Source: Robbsia betulipollinis (GTDB lineage: Bacteria > Pseudomonadota > Gammaproteobacteria > Burkholderiales > Burkholderiaceae). Taken from it: 64,000 bases of DNA. The notes beneath the pieces were generated by a model. The model was not told the origin of the DNA, made no database searches, and saw only the letters and a list, made by a program, of their open reading frames with translations. Positions 7,957 to 19,779 of this stretch are shown piece by piece. The stretch lies in assembly GCF_026624755.1 (NCBI RefSeq), contig NZ_JAPMXC010000001.1:1832365-1896364 (forward strand), written 5' to 3'. The translations under genes were made by a program, and so were the position numbers. The first letter of the stretch is position 1, and every line of letters begins with the position of its first letter.

Positions 7957-9268
7957 CCCGCATCCCGTCCACGGCGGCCCCGTGCTGGAAGGCTGGACCA
8001 CGTCGAGCGGCGTGCGCGTGGTGTACGCGGCGCGGCGCTCGATTCCGATCGTCGATCTGAACATCGATTTCGATGCCGGAAGCTGCTTCGATCCGCCGGG
8101 CAGGGCGGGATTGTCCGAAATGGTGGCGAGCCTGCTGCTGACCGGGCAGAAGCGTTATGGCGCGCTGCCGGCGATGCGCGAGGAGGCCGCCGAGCACGCG
8201 TTCGACGATATCGGCGCGAAGGTGGCGGCGGACGCGCAGGCGGACCGCATCGCCATCGGACTGCGTTCGCTGTCGCAGCCCGTGCTGCTGGAGCGCGCGC
8301 TGCTGCTGCTCTGCGCGATGCTGGCCGCACCCGCGTGGGCGGCGCGCCCCTTCGAACGCGAGCGCGAGCGCTTGCTTGCCTTCGCCGAGGAGCAGCTGAC
8401 CGATCCCGAACAGCTCTGCAATCTGCGGCTGACGCAGGCGCTCTACGCCGGGCATCCGTTCGGCGTGGTCGCGGATGCCGGGAGCATCGCGGCGATCGGC
8501 CGACAGGATGTCGCGGCGTTTCACCGGCAGTATTTCGTGCGTTCCCGGGCCATCATCACGCTGGTCGGCGACCTCACGCGCGCCGATGCCGAACGCATCG
8601 CCGAGACCCTCGCGCTGGCGCTGCCGGCGGGCGCCAGCCCGTTGGCAGCGCCGTCGGACACCGCGTCGCGCACCGGCGGCGAGCCGGAAGAGGCAAACGC
8701 CGTCGCGCCGCCGCCCGCGGCGGCCATGGGGCGGCGGCTGACGCTCGACCATCCCGCGAGCCAGGCGCATATCGCGATCGGCGCACGCGTGCCGGGCGTG
8801 GGCGACGCCGATTATTTTCCCTTGATGCTCGCCAACCGGATGTTCTCCTGGCGGCTCAACGATGTGGTGCGGGACCGCCTCGGCCTCGCCTACGAAGTCT
8901 CGAGCGCGTTGTTCATGTCGCGCCTCGGCGAGCACCGGATCGCCCTCAAGACGCGCCGGGATCAGGCGCAGCAGGCGCTGGACGCGGTGCACGCAACCTT
9001 GCGCGGCTTTGTCGAGCAGGGCGTCGACGCGGCCGAGTTCGACCGCACGCGTCGGGAGCTGATCGACGGCCGCGCACTGGCGTTCGATTCGAACGCGAAG
9101 CTGCTGCGCCACGCCGCCGACATCGGTTTCGATCGTCTGCCGCTCGATCATCTGCTGCGCTGGCCGGAGCACGTCGCGGCGGTGTCGCTCGCGCAGGCCA
9201 TGGCGACCTTCGCGAAATGGATCGATCCCGCGCGGCAGACCACACTGGTGCTGGGGGCACGGCGTTGA
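7853..9268 (+). CDS. M16 family peptidase-like protein, non-catalytic partner
   Basis: Up to 471 residues of M16 fold. The zinc motif is absent: the matching segment reads RAGLSEMVASLLLTG, so this is the inactive subunit common in two-gene M16 systems. The Arg/Tyr-type substrate segment FSWRLNDVVRDRLGLAYEVS is present. The start is uncertain: ATG 7853 gives a 104-bp overlap with the upstream gene and a low-complexity leader, while ATG 7946 (11-bp overlap) begins MPADPHPVHGG and fits the domain boundary better. The pair is translationally coupled either way. Confidence 0.88.
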   Translation: MGTTQRPPNARPGMTTLPQATLPRERGRDDAMPADPHPVHGGPVLEGWTTSSGVRVVYAARRSIPIVDLNIDFDAGSCFDPPGRAGLSEMVASLLLTGQKRYGALPAMREEAAEHAFDDIGAKVAADAQADRIAIGLRSLSQPVLLERALLLLCAMLAAPAWAARPFERERERLLAFAEEQLTDPEQLCNLRLTQALYAGHPFGVVADAGSIAAIGRQDVAAFHRQYFVRSRAIITLVGDLTRADAERIAETLALALPAGASPLAAPSDTASRTGGEPEEANAVAPPPAAAMGRRLTLDHPASQAHIAIGARVPGVGDADYFPLMLANRMFSWRLNDVVRDRLGLAYEVSSALFMSRLGEHRIALKTRRDQAQQALDAVHATLRGFVEQGVDAAEFDRTRRELIDGRALAFDSNAKLLRHAADIGFDRLPLDHLLRWPEHVAAVSLAQAMATFAKWIDPARQTTLVLGARR

Positions 9269-9333
9269 ATGCTGGCCGGGACGGCCGAGTCTGCGATAAT
9301 GGGCCTCGCCATCGCCACCCTCCACACGCTGAC

Positions 9334-10089
9334 ATGAATCGTCCTTCGTCCTCCCACCGTGCGCGCTCCGGCGCCCCCGCCAGCAGCGCGCCCACCGACC
9401 GCAAGGCAGCCGCGCGAGCGGTGCGCCACGCACCGCAGCAGGTGCGCATCATCGGTGGCGACTGGAAGCGCACGCCGCTGCAGGTCGTCGACGCGCAGGG
9501 GCTGCGGCCGACCCCGGACCGCGTGCGGGAGACGCTGTTCAACTGGCTGGGCCAGGAGCTCGCGGGGGCGGTCTGCCTGGACCTGTTCGCCGGCACCGGC
9601 GCGCTGGGTTTCGAGGCGGCGTCGCGCGGCGCGCGCCGGGTTCTGCTGGTCGAGCGTCAGGCCAAGGCGGCGGCGCAGTTGCGCGCGGTGAAGGCGCGGC
9701 TGGGCGCGGGCGCGGTGGAGGTGGCCGAGGCCGATGCGTTGCGGCTGGCCGCCGGGCTCGCGCCGCAGAGTTTCGACGTGATCTTCATCGATCCGCCGTT
9801 CGACGGCGCGCTGCTCGCCAAGGCCTTGCCGGTTGCCGCCCGGCTGGCGAGCGCCGCGGGCGATATCTACGTCGAATCCCCGGTGCCGCTCGATCCGGAG
9901 GCGGCGCGGGCGCTGCCGCCGGAAATGGCCGACCCCGCGCTCGCCGCGGCGTTCGCGCAATTGCATGCCGTCGGCTGGCGCATTGCGCGGTACGGCAAAG
10001 CCGGCGCGGTGCATTATCATCTGCTGCGGCAGCAGGCGGACGAAGCGGCGGACGAAACCGCAGACGAGACCGCAGGCGACAACGGATGA
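9334..10089 (+). CDS. rsmD: 16S rRNA (guanine(966)-N2)-methyltransferase RsmD
   Basis: A 251-residue Rossmann-fold methyltransferase that modifies G966 of 16S rRNA. Motif I is LDLFAGTGALGFEAASRGA; the catalytic DPPF motif appears in IFIDPPFDGALLA; VRIIGGDWKRTPL and RPTPDRVRETLFNWL are RsmD hallmarks. It has a longer N-terminus than E. coli RsmD and an acidic repetitive tail (ADEAADETADETAGD). It lies upstream of coaD, the standard betaproteobacterial order. Confidence 0.95.
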   Translation: MNRPSSSHRARSGAPASSAPTDRKAAARAVRHAPQQVRIIGGDWKRTPLQVVDAQGLRPTPDRVRETLFNWLGQELAGAVCLDLFAGTGALGFEAASRGARRVLLVERQAKAAAQLRAVKARLGAGAVEVAEADALRLAAGLAPQSFDVIFIDPPFDGALLAKALPVAARLASAAGDIYVESPVPLDPEAARALPPEMADPALAAAFAQLHAVGWRIARYGKAGAVHYHLLRQQADEAADETADETAGDNG

Positions 10090-10154
10090 ATCATGCACTC
10101 GCGGCCCGTTCGAGCATGCCGCAAGGATGGGCCCGAAAAGATGCGACACCCTGA

Positions 10155-11584
<1,430 letters not shown>

Positions 11585-11632
11585 CGCATTCCGTTGGAGC
11601 GTGGCGGAAAGGGGCCAGCATCGCTGGCGACG

Positions 11633-11662
11633 AAAAAAACCCGCCGTGCAGCGCGCGGCGGG
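11633..11662 (-). terminator. Rho-independent terminator after rplY
   Basis: Reading leftward, a 7-bp perfect stem (CCCGCCG / CGGCGGG, 9-base loop) is followed by seven T residues (11639-11633). It lies between rplY and pth, so it either ends the prs-rplY transcript or attenuates pth. Confidence 0.82.
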
Positions 11663-11784
11663 TCGGATCGGAGCATTGTCCAGCGGCGCCAGGCGCGCTC
11701 GGACACGTCGGATCGAGGCAGGGAAGAGCAGGTCCGGGGCCAGCGGGCTTTGACACCCGCAGTCCGTCGGACTCAGCGAATCGC

Positions 11785-12405
11785 TCAGGCAGCCGGTGCG
11801 GCTTCGCTGTCGTCGGCTGCCGCGTCTTCCGCGGACAGGATCGCCGCCGGTGCCGTCGCGGTGACGATCACCGGGTTCTCCTGCGCGAAAGCCGGTGCCA
11901 GGGTCACGCCCGTGGGCAACTTCACTTCCTTCGCATGCACCGATTGACCGATCGTGAAATTCGCGAGGTCGACTTCGACGAATTCCGGCAGGGCGGACGG
12001 CAGGCAGACGATGTCCAGGTCATACAGCACGTGCGTGATCACGCCGCCACTCAGCTTGACCGCCGGGGAGCCTTCCTGGTTCAGGTAGTGAACCGGCACC
12101 TTCGTGTGCAGCACGCGCGATGCATCGACGCGCAGGAAGTCGACATGCAGAACCAGCGGCTTGAACGGGTGGTATTGCACGTCGCGCAGCAGCACTTGCT
12201 GGCTCGCGCCGTCGCCGACCTTCAGGTTCAGGATCGAAGCGTGAAAAGCCTCTTTGCGCAGGGCGTGGAACAACGCGTTGTGATCGAGCTCGATCACTTG
12301 CGGTTCGCCGGTACCGTAAACGATGCCGGGGGTCTTGCCTGCGCGGCGCAGGCGGCGGCTCGCACCCGTTCCCTGTGCACTGCGCTCAAAAGCGATAACG
12401 TCCAT
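11785..12405 (-). CDS. rplY: 50S ribosomal protein L25/general stress protein Ctc
   Basis: A 206-residue long-form L25: an N-terminal 5S rRNA-binding L25 domain ([20 protein letters not shown] near the start) plus a C-terminal TL5/Ctc beta domain ([20 protein letters not shown]). The Ala/Glu-rich tail is ordinary for this group. It sits downstream of prs on the same strand with 190 bp between them, a conserved order. Confidence 0.96.
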   Translation of the reverse strand: MDVIAFERSAQGTGASRRLRRAGKTPGIVYGTGEPQVIELDHNALFHALRKEAFHASILNLKVGDGASQQVLLRDVQYHPFKPLVLHVDFLRVDASRVLHTKVPVHYLNQEGSPAVKLSGGVITHVLYDLDIVCLPSALPEFVEVDLANFTIGQSVHAKEVKLPTGVTLAPAFAQENPVIVTATAPAAILSAEDAAADDSEAAPAA

Positions 12406-12474
12406 CGTGTTTCTCCAGAAACCGCCCGCGACCAGGCGGTGTATCGGGCTCGTCGCCGAGCCCTTTGAATGAAC

Positions 12475-12500
12475 GGTCCGGACCTTCGTTCGTCCGGACC
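12475..12500 (-). terminator. Strong hairpin between prs and rplY
   Basis: A perfect 9-bp inverted repeat, GGTCCGGAC / GTCCGGACC, with an 8-base loop. Reading leftward the stem is followed by TTCATT, a poor T-run. It could end or process the prs transcript ahead of rplY. Confidence 0.45.
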
Positions 12501-12595
12501 GACTGTTCCTTCCGGCCGCGAGCGGCGAAAGGGGGCAATGCGGGAAATGCGAAATGGCGGCGCGGAAACCTGCGCCGCCTCGTCCGGCGTCTCGA

Positions 12596-13567
12596 TCAGA
12601 GCGTCGGCATGTACTCGCCGTCCGCGAACAACGACAGCACCGAGTCGCCGCGGCGGATGCGCGAGAACGTTTCCGCCAGCAGGCCGGCGCTCGTCAGGGT
12701 GCGGATCTTCGGGCAGCTGCGGGCTTCCTCGCTCAGCGGAATCGTATCGGTGATCACCAGTTCGTCGAGTTCCGACGCCGCGATGCGCGCGCCGGCACCG
12801 CCGGACAGAACCGGGTGCGTCGCATAGGCGAACACCCGCAGCGCGCCGCGTTCCTTCAGGACCTGTGCCGCCTTGCACAGCGTGCCGGCGGTGTCGACCA
12901 TGTCGTCCATGATCACGCAGTTGCGGCCTTCGACGTCACCGATGATGTTCATCACCTCGGCGACGTTCGCCTTCGGGCGGCGCTTGTCGATGATCGCGAG
13001 ATCGGTATTCAATTGCTTGGCCAGCGCCCGGGCACGCACCACGCCGCCGATATCCGGCGACACGACCATCAGATTGTCGTAGTTGCGCTTGCGCAGGTCG
13101 TCCAGCAGCACCGGCGTGGCGTAGATATTGTCCACCGGGATATCGAAGAACCCCTGGATCTGGTCCGCGTGCAGGTCCATCGTGATGATGCGGTTCACGC
13201 CGGCGATCTGCAGCATGTTCGCGACCACTTTCGCGGAGATGGCGACGCGCGCGGAGCGGGGACGACGATCCTGGCGGGCATAGCCAAAATACGGGATGGC
13301 GGCGGTGATCCGACCTGCCGACGCGCGTCGCAGCGCGTCGGTCATGATCATCAGTTCCATCAGCGTGTCGTTCGTCGGCGCGCAGGTGGACTGCAGCACG
13401 AAAACGTCCTTGCCCCGGACGTTCTCCATGATTTCGACCTGAATCTCGCCATCGGAGAACCGGCTGACCATGGCTTTGCCGAGCGGAATGCCCAGGATCT
13501 TGACGACTTCCTCGGCGAGACCAGGATTGGCATTGCCAGTGAAAACCATCAGGCCTTCGTTCATCAT
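12596..13567 (-). CDS. prs: Ribose-phosphate pyrophosphokinase
   Basis: A roughly 323-residue class I PRPP synthase supplying PRPP for nucleotides, His, Trp and NAD. Visible are [17 protein letters not shown], the ATP loop [10 protein letters not shown], the catalytic [10 protein letters not shown] flexible loop, the [11 protein letters not shown] segment and the PRPP-binding signature [13 protein letters not shown]. Two adjacent ATG codons (13567, 13564) follow AGCAGG; either may be used. The gene lies between tRNA-Gln and rplY. Confidence 0.96.
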   Translation of the reverse strand: MMNEGLMVFTGNANPGLAEEVVKILGIPLGKAMVSRFSDGEIQVEIMENVRGKDVFVLQSTCAPTNDTLMELMIMTDALRRASAGRITAAIPYFGYARQDRRPRSARVAISAKVVANMLQIAGVNRIITMDLHADQIQGFFDIPVDNIYATPVLLDDLRKRNYDNLMVVSPDIGGVVRARALAKQLNTDLAIIDKRRPKANVAEVMNIIGDVEGRNCVIMDDMVDTAGTLCKAAQVLKERGALRVFAYATHPVLSGGAGARIAASELDELVITDTIPLSEEARSCPKIRTLTSAGLLAETFSRIRRGDSVLSLFADGEYMPTL

Positions 13568-13681
13568 GTACCTGCTTGGGGGTGTCACTTGGATGGGGAC
13601 GAGAGTGTTGCGCTGGCTGTATGAACAGCAGGCCCGAGCGTAAGGGCTGCTGCCTTCGACTCGCGTGATGCGATGAAATCT

Positions 13682-13757
13682 TGGCAGGGGAGGAAGGGAT
13701 CGAACCTTCGCATGCCGGAATCAAAATCCGGTGCCTTAACCGCTTGGCCACTCCCCT
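13682..13757 (-). tRNA. tRNA-Gln (anticodon TTG)
   Basis: A complete 76-base tRNA on the minus strand with a 7-bp acceptor stem (AGGGGAG / CTCCCCT), discriminator G and an encoded CCA. The anticodon loop is GATTTTGATT within a CCGGA/TCCGG stem, reading UUG for glutamine. The T-loop TTCGATC and D-arm AAGCGGTTAA are intact. It lies between ispE and prs, as in related genomes. Confidence 0.97.
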
Positions 13758-13912
13758 ACGACCTTCGATGATGCGCGCCGCTTGAACGTCTGCCGAAAGA
13801 ACCGCTTTCACAGTTTTTGACGTTCAGTGCTTCGCTTCTTTCGGCGCAGATTGTACGCCGGAACAACCTTTTTGACAAGAACTTTCAAGCTTCGTTTTGT
13901 CGAAATGCTTCG

Positions 13913-14830
13913 CTACCGTGCCATGTCGTGAAGCGGGTGCGTTTCCAGTCCGGCCGCCACCACGCTCTTCCAACTGCCGCCCGGGGGCAAGGTCGCCTGT
14001 GCTGCGAGCGCCTCCTGCCGATCGGCAAAGGAAGCAAACACGCTCGCTCCCGATCCCGACATCCGGGCCGGCGCGATGCCCGAAAACCATCTCAGCACCC
14101 GCGCCACCTCGGCGTATTTCCCCGCGACCACCGCCTGCATGTCGTTGCGCCCGAAGAGGCGCTGACTGCCAGCGGGTCTTTGTGCCCCGAGAAAGTCCGT
14201 AATTGTGATGGGTTTCGAATCGCGTGTCAAATCCTTTGCGCTGAAAACTTCCGCGGTGGGCACGTGCACCGGCGGCGTGACGATCAGGAAATGGGCGGCT
14301 GGCGTGGGTACCGCCTGCAATGCCTCACCCACGCCTTCGGCGAACGCATTGCGGCCGAAGACGAAGAACGGGACGTCGGCGCCGAGGCGCAATGCCAGTG
14401 CCTGCAAGGCCGTGCGTGGCAGCGACAGCCCCCAGAGGCGGTTCAGCGCCAGCAGGGTGGTCGCCGCGTCCGAGCTGCCGCCTCCCAGACCGGCGCCCAT
14501 CGGCAGGACCTTGTCGACGGTGATGTCCACGCCGTAGCGGCACCCGGTATGCGCCTGCAGCAGGCGCGCGGCGCGTACCGTCAGGTCGAACGCTTCCTCC
14601 ACCCCGGGCAGCGGCATGAGCCGCACGATCAGGCCGTCGTCGCGCCGGGTGAAATGGAGCCGGTCGCCCCAGTCGACCATCTGGAAAACGGTCTGCAGGG
14701 CGTGATAGCCATCGGCGCGACGGCCGGTAATGTGCAGGAACAGGTTCAGCTTGGCCGGGGCGAGACAGTCATGCAATGCGTCCGGGTCGCCGGCGCCGGC
14801 CGGCGTGGCCGACAAGGTGGATTCAGTCAT
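13913..14830 (-). CDS. ispE: 4-diphosphocytidyl-2-C-methyl-D-erythritol kinase
   Basis: A 305-residue GHMP kinase of the MEP isoprenoid pathway. [20 protein letters not shown] is the substrate-binding start, [15 protein letters not shown] the ATP-binding GHMP loop, and [10 protein letters not shown] the third motif. It lies downstream of lolB and upstream of tRNA-Gln, the standard betaproteobacterial order. Confidence 0.97.
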   Translation of the reverse strand: MTESTLSATPAGAGDPDALHDCLAPAKLNLFLHITGRRADGYHALQTVFQMVDWGDRLHFTRRDDGLIVRLMPLPGVEEAFDLTVRAARLLQAHTGCRYGVDITVDKVLPMGAGLGGGSSDAATTLLALNRLWGLSLPRTALQALALRLGADVPFFVFGRNAFAEGVGEALQAVPTPAAHFLIVTPPVHVPTAEVFSAKDLTRDSKPITITDFLGAQRPAGSQRLFGRNDMQAVVAGKYAEVARVLRWFSGIAPARMSGSGASVFASFADRQEALAAQATLPPGGSWKSVVAAGLETHPLHDMAR

Positions 14831-14918
14831 GCGATGTCGCGTGTTCCTGGCAGATGTCGTGCGCGTGAAACGGGGTCGTGCGCGGCTGCCGGCCGGTAGG
14901 CCGGAAGGGCAAAGCGCG

Positions 14919-15602
14919 TCAGGGGTTGATCACGAGTTTGACTTCGAGCGGCGCATCGGTGTTCAAGCCCTTGCGTGCCAGATTCATCCGGCGGACCGCC
15001 GTGGGATGGCCGCCGGTCGCATCGGTGACCCCGGCCGCCGCCGCGTCTGCAAAGGCGACGTAGTCGATCTGCCAGCCATCCTGGACGATTTGCGTGATGC
15101 GCCCGTTCGCATCGGTCGTGGTCTTCGCGTGCGACTGGGGCGCGGCCTGGTCCTTCAGCCAGTAGCGCAGGCCGCTGACCGGCATCGGAAAGCCGAGTGA
15201 CGCCTGCATCAATTCCTCGACGTTCGAGGCGGTGCGGGGCGCCTGGTTCGGCAATTCGAGCGTGGCGCTGGTGGGCGTTGCGACGACGATCGCCAGCACG
15301 CTGCCCAGCGGATTGCGCAGCGACAGCGTGACCGCGTCCGCCTGCTCGTCCCAGGAGAAGTTGCCGTAGGCGTTGCGGGTTTCGCCGTTCGCATCCGGGT
15401 AGCGGACCGCGAAGCGGCCCTGGTATGCGGTCGCCGTGCTGGCGCGCGCGGTCGCCACCTCGGTTTTCTGCTGCGGGGTCGCGCAGCCGGACAGAAGGGC
15501 GGCACCGGTGGCCGCCAGCAGCAGGGTCGCGCCGGCCGCCGTGCGGGTCAGCGCACGACGCATGGCGGGACCGGTCGGGTTGCGGAGGAGCATGTGCGTC
15601 AT
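14919..15602 (-). CDS. lolB: Outer-membrane lipoprotein LolB
   Basis: A 227-residue LolB-like lipoprotein, the outer-membrane receptor that accepts lipoproteins from LolA. The signal peptide ends in LLSGC. The fold is seen in [33 protein letters not shown] and [15 protein letters not shown] 15602 overlaps the stop of the upstream TPR gene (ATGA); a second in-frame ATG three codons later is possible. The upstream TPR gene and downstream ispE support the call. Confidence 0.92.
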   Translation of the reverse strand: MTHMLLRNPTGPAMRRALTRTAAGATLLLAATGAALLSGCATPQQKTEVATARASTATAYQGRFAVRYPDANGETRNAYGNFSWDEQADAVTLSLRNPLGSVLAIVVATPTSATLELPNQAPRTASNVEELMQASLGFPMPVSGLRYWLKDQAAPQSHAKTTTDANGRITQIVQDGWQIDYVAFADAAAAGVTDATGGHPTAVRRMNLARKGLNTDAPLEVKLVINP

Positions 15603-17572
15603 GGCGTGGGAGCGAGCTTGAGCTGATCGAGCGTGCGGATCAGCGTGGGGTCGGTGGGATCCATTTGCTGTGCCGCGTGCAGCGCCTGGCGAGCCTCGTC
15701 CTGCTTGCCCTGACGCCACAAAACCTCGCCCAGATGCGCGCCGATCTCCGCATTGGGCTGCGCCTGATAGGCGCGGCGCAGCAGATCGACCGCGGCGTCC
15801 TTGTCGCCCATCCGGTATTTGACCCAGCCCGCGCTGTCCATGATGTAGGCGTCGCCGGGTGCCAGCGCGAGCGCCTTCTGCACGAGCTTGTCCGCTTCGT
15901 CCAGATGCTGATTGCGGTCCGCGAGCGAATAGCCCAGGGCGTTGTACGCCTGGGCATTGTTCGGGTCGACCACGATCAGACGACGCAGTTCGTTCTCCAT
16001 CAGGTCGTAATGGCCGTTGCGCTCCGCGGCCATCGCGTAGTCGTAGATGACGTCGGGATTGTCCGGTACGAGTTCGAGCAGCGACGCGAGCTTCTGCTCG
16101 GCCTGCGGATAGCGGCCCGCCTGCATCAGCACGGCAGCTTCCGCGCGGCCCAAGCCGACGGCCTCGCGCGCGTTGCGCGGCTGGACCGCGGCAAGCGTCG
16201 CGCCGGCCTGATCGTATTGCTTCTGCGAGGTCTGCAACTGCGCGCGGGCGATCTGCGCGGCCACATACTGGCTGCTGCCGCGATCGACCTTGCCGAGCCA
16301 GTGGTCGGCGGTGGCCAGTTCCTTGCGGTCCGCCGCCATCTGCGCGAGATAGAGATAGGCCGGACCGGCATCGACGCGCTGCGCGTCGGGCTGCTGATCG
16401 GCGACGTCCGCGTAGGCGACGAAGTACTTCTCGGCGTCGCGTTCCTGCTTGTTCTGCATCGCGATCAGGCCGAGCGCCAGCAGCGGCGCCGGATCCTTCG
16501 CGTTCATCTTGCGCATTGCCTCGAACTGCTGGCGCGCCGGGTCGAGCTGGTTGTCGGCCAGATAGAGCTGCGCGAGCAGGAAGCGCGGGTTGCGTTCGTT
16601 CGGATGCTGGGCCGTGTAGTCCGCGACGATGGCGATCGCCTGGCGGCGTTCGTCGCCGCCCATCTGCGCGAGCATCAGGGCGGCGGGTTCGTAGTCGGGC
16701 TTGAGCTTCAACGCGGCCAGGAACGACGCGCGCGCGCCGGGGGCGTCGTTGGCGACGATCTGCTGACGGCCGATCGCCGTGTACGCCTCGGGCCGCTGCA
16801 TGTCGTCCCGCAGCAACTCGCGCAGCGCGTGGATGCCGCCGATACGGTCCGAGCCGCGCGCGATCAGCAACTGCAGCGACAGGATCGCGTCGCCGCGTTG
16901 CGCATCGGGCACCGCGGCGAGCTGCCGGGCAAGCAGCGGGCGCGCTTCGTCCAGATAGCCGTTGAGCACCAGCAGCGACGCGTCGAGCTGCGCGGCCTGC
17001 GGGTCCGACGGGGCATACTGGTGCCACAGTCGGGCCGCCGTCAGGGCGTCGGGAATGCTTTGCGCGCCGACGGCGATCTCCGACGCGCGCTGCGCCATGC
17101 GCGGATCCTGCGTATCCCGCGCCAGCGCCAGATAGGTCTGGTAAGCCGGCGCGACCTGCCCGCGCTGCAGCGCGATTTCCGCCGCCAGCACCTGGAACAT
17201 GATCTGACTGGTCAGCTCGCGGTTGGGCAGATCCGGCTGCGCCGCGGTGGTGGGCAGCAAACGGGTGCGCACCGCGGCCCGCGGCGCCTGCGCCGGAACC
17301 GTCATGCCCCCCGAGTCCGATGGGCCCGCGGGCGGCTGCTGCGGCTGCGCCTGGGCACTCGTCGCGCCCATCTGCGCGCAGGCGGCCAGCGGCACGCAGA
17401 ACGCCGCGGCGACGGCCAGGGCCACCGTTCTCAGCGAGCCGAAGCCCGAGGCGAATGACGATGCGGACGATGGCGCAAGCGACGCCGCGGTCGCCGCGGG
17501 CACGATCGGGTCCTGATGCATGTTCCGCTTGGGATCCGGTGTGGAATCAGGTGTGGCGAAAGGAAGGTTCAT
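15599..17572 (-). CDS. TPR-repeat lipoprotein, upstream of lolB
   Basis: A tetratricopeptide-repeat protein of up to 657 residues. A hydrophobic segment ending in PLAAC suggests a lipoprotein. After a Gln/Pro-rich linker, helical TPR units run from about residue 100 to the end, clearest in [21 protein letters not shown] and [20 protein letters not shown]. It is translationally coupled to lolB, an arrangement found across betaproteobacteria, but its function is not established. Start choices are ATG 17572 and ATG 17521 ([10 protein letters not shown]); neither has a strong ribosome-binding site and the latter gives a neater signal peptide. Confidence 0.88.
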   Translation of the reverse strand: MNLPFATPDSTPDPKRNMHQDPIVPAATAASLAPSSASSFASGFGSLRTVALAVAAAFCVPLAACAQMGATSAQAQPQQPPAGPSDSGGMTVPAQAPRAAVRTRLLPTTAAQPDLPNRELTSQIMFQVLAAEIALQRGQVAPAYQTYLALARDTQDPRMAQRASEIAVGAQSIPDALTAARLWHQYAPSDPQAAQLDASLLVLNGYLDEARPLLARQLAAVPDAQRGDAILSLQLLIARGSDRIGGIHALRELLRDDMQRPEAYTAIGRQQIVANDAPGARASFLAALKLKPDYEPAALMLAQMGGDERRQAIAIVADYTAQHPNERNPRFLLAQLYLADNQLDPARQQFEAMRKMNAKDPAPLLALGLIAMQNKQERDAEKYFVAYADVADQQPDAQRVDAGPAYLYLAQMAADRKELATADHWLGKVDRGSSQYVAAQIARAQLQTSQKQYDQAGATLAAVQPRNAREAVGLGRAEAAVLMQAGRYPQAEQKLASLLELVPDNPDVIYDYAMAAERNGHYDLMENELRRLIVVDPNNAQAYNALGYSLADRNQHLDEADKLVQKALALAPGDAYIMDSAGWVKYRMGDKDAAVDLLRRAYQAQPNAEIGAHLGEVLWRQGKQDEARQALHAAQQMDPTDPTLIRTLDQLKLAPTP

Positions 17573-17808
17573 ATGATCCGGGCTTTGTTTATTCGATTGT
17601 ATCGCGACAACCACGTCAACATCCGATTCGCCGAAAACCGCCGCCATCGGGAGCGCGGCGAGCGAACTTCGTGCGGCGCTGGTACATTGTCGGCCTGCGG
17701 ATCGGCGCGGAGATCGGACTTGCTGCCCGGGACGCGATTCGGGCGATGCTTCGAACCGCGCTTCGAACCGCGATGCGCGCAACCTTTCCCTGGACCTGGA
17801 TCTGGATC

Positions 17809-18639
17809 ATGCCTGAACTGCCGGAAATCGAAGTCACGCGGCGGGGCATCGAACCGCACGTGAGCGGGCGCCGGATCGCGCGGGTCACGGTGCGCGCGCC
17901 GTCGCTGCGCTGGCCGATCCCGCCCGAGCTCGCGCAGCTCCTGGGCGACCGGGTGATCGAGCGCGTCGCGCGCCGCGGCAAGTACCTGCTGCTGGAAACC
18001 GACGCCGGCTGGCTGATCCTGCATCTGGGAATGAGCGGCACACTGCGCGTGCTGACGGGCAGCGAGCGCGAGACCCCGGTGGGACGGCACGACCATGTCG
18101 ACTGGGTGTTCGACGAGGTCATCCTCCGGTTGCGCGATCCGCGCCGTTTCGGCGCGGTGCTCTGGCATCCCCGCGCCGCCGGCGACGTGCTGCTGCACCC
18201 GCTGCTGGCCAGCCTGGGCGTCGAGCCGTTTTCCCCGGAATTTACCGCGGACCTGCTGTTTCGCCGCACGCGCGGCCGGTCGGTCGCGGTCAAGCAGGCG
18301 CTGCTGGCGGGGACGATCGTCGTCGGCGTGGGCAACATCTACGCATCGGAATCGCTGTTCCGCGCCGGTATCCGGCCGACGCTGGCGGCCGGCAAGGTTT
18401 CCCGCGCGCGCTACGAGCGGCTGGCGGTCGCCGTGCGCGACATCCTGGCCAAGGCGATCGAGAAGGGCGGCAGCACGCTGCGCGACTTCATCGGCAGCAG
18501 CGGCGAGAGCGGCTATTTCCAGATCGAGCACGCCGTGTACGACCGTGCCGGACAACCCTGCCGCGTCTGCGGCACGACGATTCGCAAGATCGTCCAGGGG
18601 CAGCGCTCGACCTTCTATTGCCCGGTCTGCCAGCGGTGA
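17809..18639 (+). CDS. mutM: Formamidopyrimidine-DNA glycosylase
   Basis: A 276-residue Fpg/MutM, which excises 8-oxoguanine and nicks the strand. The start [17 protein letters not shown] provides the catalytic Pro2 and Glu3. The helix-two-turn-helix segment [20 protein letters not shown] and the C-terminal zinc finger (CRVCG ... FYCPVCQ) are intact. mutY follows after 24 bp, so the two GO-system repair genes form an operon. The 236 bp upstream contain a short direct repeat of GCTTCGAACCGC. Confidence 0.97.
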   Translation: MPELPEIEVTRRGIEPHVSGRRIARVTVRAPSLRWPIPPELAQLLGDRVIERVARRGKYLLLETDAGWLILHLGMSGTLRVLTGSERETPVGRHDHVDWVFDEVILRLRDPRRFGAVLWHPRAAGDVLLHPLLASLGVEPFSPEFTADLLFRRTRGRSVAVKQALLAGTIVVGVGNIYASESLFRAGIRPTLAAGKVSRARYERLAVAVRDILAKAIEKGGSTLRDFIGSSGESGYFQIEHAVYDRAGQPCRVCGTTIRKIVQGQRSTFYCPVCQR

Positions 18640-18663
18640 CGTGTGCCGCCCTCCAAGGAAACC

Positions 18664-19761
18664 ATGATCGCCCATGAAGACTTCGCGCCGCGCCTGCTGG
18701 CCTGGCAGCGTGCGCACGGCCGGCACGATCTGCCGTGGCAACGCACGCGCGACCCCTACCGGATCTGGCTCTCGGAAGTGATGTTGCAGCAAACGCAGGT
18801 CGCCACGGTGATCCCGTACTACGCGCGCTTTCTGGCGCGTTGCCCGGATGTGGCCGCACTCGCCGCGTTGCCGGACGACGATGTCATGACGCTCTGGAGC
18901 GGCCTTGGCTACTATTCGCGTGCGCGCAATCTGCATCGATGCGCACAGCAGGTGATGACGCGCTTCGGCGGGCGTTTTCCCGAAAACGCCGTCGATCTCG
19001 CGAGCCTGCCGGGCATCGGCCGTTCCACCGCCGCGGCCATCGCGGCCTTCGCCTTCGGCAGGCACGAAGCCATTCTCGACGGCAACGTCAAGCGCGTGCT
19101 CGCGCGCGTGTTCGGCATCGAGGGCTTCCCCGGCGAGAAACGCATCGAAACGGCGATGTGGACGCTGGCCGAATCGCTGCTGCCGATGCCGCCGCGGGGC
19201 GTGTCCGCCACGCCGTCCGACGACGACATGAGCCGCTACACCCAGGGTCTGATGGATCTGGGCGCGACGCTGTGCACGCGGGCGAATCCGGACTGTCCGC
19301 GCTGCCCGTTCGCGGCCGATTGCGTCGCCAACCTGACGCACCGCCAGCGCGAACTGCCCACGCGCCGTGCGCCGAAGGTCACGCCCACGCGGCGCACCGT
19401 GATGCTGATCCTGGAGGCGGAACCGTTCGTGCTGCTGCACCGCCGTCCGCCGACGGGCGTCTGGGGCGGCCTGTGGAGCCTGCCCGAGGTCGAGGACGAA
19501 GCGCAGGCGCGGGACGTGGCACGCGAATTCGGCGGGCAGCCGGAGAGCTTCAGCCGGCTCACGCCGTTCGTGCACGCGTTCACCCATTTCCGCCTGGAAA
19601 TCGCGCCCGTGCGCATCGCCTGCGGCGAACCGCAGGGCGGACGCCTGCTCGGCACGCCGGACGCGCCGGTGGCGTGGGTGGACCGGCGGGATCTGGACCG
19701 GTACGGCCTGCCGGCGCCGGTGCGACGGATACTGGATGCGCTGCACGGCTCGCTGATCTAG
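18664..19761 (+). CDS. mutY: A/G-specific adenine glycosylase
   Basis: A 365-residue MutY that removes adenine opposite 8-oxoguanine. It shows LPWQRTRDPYRIWLSEVMLQ, the helix-hairpin-helix LASLPGIGRSTAAAIAAFAF with the catalytic Asp in ILDGNVKRVLAR, and the 4Fe-4S loop CTRANPDCPRCPFAADC. A C-terminal Nudix-like 8-oxoG-recognition domain follows (TGVWGGLWSLPE). ATG 18664 has AAGGAAACC upstream. Confidence 0.97.
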   Translation: MIAHEDFAPRLLAWQRAHGRHDLPWQRTRDPYRIWLSEVMLQQTQVATVIPYYARFLARCPDVAALAALPDDDVMTLWSGLGYYSRARNLHRCAQQVMTRFGGRFPENAVDLASLPGIGRSTAAAIAAFAFGRHEAILDGNVKRVLARVFGIEGFPGEKRIETAMWTLAESLLPMPPRGVSATPSDDDMSRYTQGLMDLGATLCTRANPDCPRCPFAADCVANLTHRQRELPTRRAPKVTPTRRTVMLILEAEPFVLLHRRPPTGVWGGLWSLPEVEDEAQARDVAREFGGQPESFSRLTPFVHAFTHFRLEIAPVRIACGEPQGGRLLGTPDAPVAWVDRRDLDRYGLPAPVRRILDALHGSLI

Positions 19762-19779
19762 GCGGTGCGCGAAGACCCG

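Noticed and set aside
6412-9433. Long minus-strand frames opposite the M16 genes and rsmD
   Set aside because: Arg/Ala-rich shadow translations without ribosome sites or recognisable domains, fully covered by well-supported plus-strand genes.
13682-13757. tRNA-Gln as the island attachment site
   Set aside because: The tRNA is intact and about 24 kb from the island edge with core genes between, and no integrase or duplicated tRNA end is seen.
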